Shown here: positions 63,374-64,000 of the stretch, piece by piece
How the letters are laid out: each line of letters opens with the position of its first letter
Numbering within the stretch: position 1 is the first letter of the stretch
DNA from: Gammaproteobacteria bacterium
GTDB taxonomy: Bacteria > Pseudomonadota > Gammaproteobacteria > Steroidobacterales > GCA-2729495
Length of the DNA stretch: 64,000 bases
Direction of reading: 5' to 3'
Assembly (NCBI GenBank): GCA_015709695.1
Contig: CP054183.1
Coordinates: 1,910,992 to 1,974,991, forward strand
Notes under the pieces: model-generated
The model's input: the letters and a program-made list of their open reading frames with translations, nothing else
Databases searched by the model: none
Told to the model about the DNA's origin: nothing
Translations under genes and position numbers: made by a program

Positions 63374-64000
63374 ATGGCCACTGCCTCGCCATACCTGCCA
63401 CCACCGGTGATGCCGGACAGCTTCGCCGACGCGCTCGAGGGCGTGATCGCCGGCGTCGCCGGCCTGGAGCTGGCGCGGCGGATGCTGGCAGCCACCCTCG
63501 ACCAGGAAGAAGGTGCGGCCGCGGCCCAGGACCTGCTCGACGATGCCCATGAGGCGGGCCGGCTCGGCGCCGAGGAGTACGCGGCGCTGACGGCCGACAT
63601 CAACCGCTACCTCGGCGAGGACGTGCCGACGGAGTGGTCCCAGGAACTCGTCGACGAAGCCGCTCCCGGCAGCGACACCCTGAGCCCGGGCGAGACGCAG
63701 CAGGCCACCGATGTCCGCAGCGGGACCGGGCTGCAGCCTGGTGCGGTGCTCATGCAGCGCTTCGTCCTGCAGGGCCGCCTGGGCGCCACCGGCACCAGCG
63801 ACGTCCTCAAGGCCATCGACCGGCAGCGCCAGCAGGCGCATGCCGGCAACCCCTGGGTGGCACTGAAGCTGGTGGTCCCCGGCACGGCGCATCACGCGCA
63901 ATCGCGGCAGATGCTGCAACGTGAAGCCGCGCTCGCGCAGGCGCTGCAGCACCCGCACATCGCCCGGGTATTCGGCTTCGCCGAGGACGACCGGCACGCG
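63374..64000 (+). CDS. Ser/Thr protein kinase, N-terminal part
   Basis: The frame from ATG 63374 stays open to the right edge (209 codons). Residues 1-120 are an unrecognised, helical, acidic domain (SFADALEGVIAGVAGLELAR, TADINRYLGEDVPTEW). The kinase domain then begins: a Gly-loop with weak glycines (LQGRLGATGTSDVLKAID), the ATP-site Lys in WVALKLVVPG, and the helix C Glu in QREAALAQALQHPHIARVFG. The catalytic loop lies beyond the window. A Hanks-type kinase with an N-terminal extension. Confidence 0.85.
   Translation, partial: MATASPYLPPPVMPDSFADALEGVIAGVAGLELARRMLAATLDQEEGAAAAQDLLDDAHEAGRLGAEEYAALTADINRYLGEDVPTEWSQELVDEAAPGSDTLSPGETQQATDVRSGTGLQPGAVLMQRFVLQGRLGATGTSDVLKAIDRQRQQAHAGNPWVALKLVVPGTAHHAQSRQMLQREAALAQALQHPHIARVFGFAEDDRHA

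Overview
This window is high-GC DNA (by eye well above 60% G+C), densely coded on both strands, with many 1-4 nt stop/start overlaps. The gene mix points to a gammaproteobacterium: a fadAB-like beta-oxidation pair, a TonB-dependent receptor, a gnd-zwf-pgl operon, cytochrome cd1, NnrS proteins, an FNR with the E. coli cysteine spacing, and a VPLPAA-type C-terminal sorting tail. An oligotrophic, lipid- or hydrocarbon-degrading lineage near Steroidobacterales/Nevskiales fits, but that placement is inference. Both ends cut genes: an acyl-CoA synthetase on the left and a Ser/Thr kinase on the right. I saw no tRNA, rRNA, CRISPR array or insertion sequence.

Positions 1-12 kb hold lipid/acyl-CoA catabolism (acyl-CoA synthetase, MBL hydrolase, thiolase, fused hydratase/dehydrogenase, SDR, DapB-like oxidoreductase, MFS carrier) and small housekeeping genes. 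12.3-16.4 kb is a pentose-phosphate operon (gnd, zwf, pgl) plus a VIT-type metal transporter. 16.7-24.5 kb has a surface protein with a PEP-CTERM-like tail, two alpha/beta hydrolases, a TonB receptor and a phytanoyl-CoA dioxygenase.

25-51 kb is the outstanding region, a nitrogen-oxide island. A qNOR-like protein (32208-34619) has lost the quinol-site residues (Ala, Ile and Gly at the usual His, Glu and Asp) and carries Asn and Gln at two active-site positions normally His and Glu. This is the residue signature of putative nitric oxide dismutase (Nod, 2 NO -> N2 + O2), not of NO reductase. Next to it lies a CuA-type heme-copper enzyme operon (subunits II and I, heme O synthase, SCO, a cytochrome b/ferredoxin/MvhD-like fusion, hemerythrin). 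Its catalytic subunit has Gln where oxidases have the cross-linked Tyr, suggesting an NO reductase of the sNOR kind. Two tandem MORN-like repeat proteins, a 7Fe ferredoxin, two NnrS proteins, an [4Fe-4S] FNR, four Rieske oxygenases, a UbiM-like hydroxylase and a di-heme cd1 nitrite reductase complete the island. FNR-type palindromes precede nod and at least two of the oxygenases.

The inferred working model: NirS makes NO from nitrite, Nod turns NO into N2 and O2, and oxygen-requiring enzymes (Rieske oxygenases, UbiM) use that O2 while the cell is anoxic, under FNR control. 52-62 kb adds a TetR gene with two strong inverted repeats, a membrane protein paralogous to one at 11.3 kb, and a type II DMSO-reductase-family operon (alpha, beta) led by a nitrilase-fold protein that lacks the catalytic Cys.
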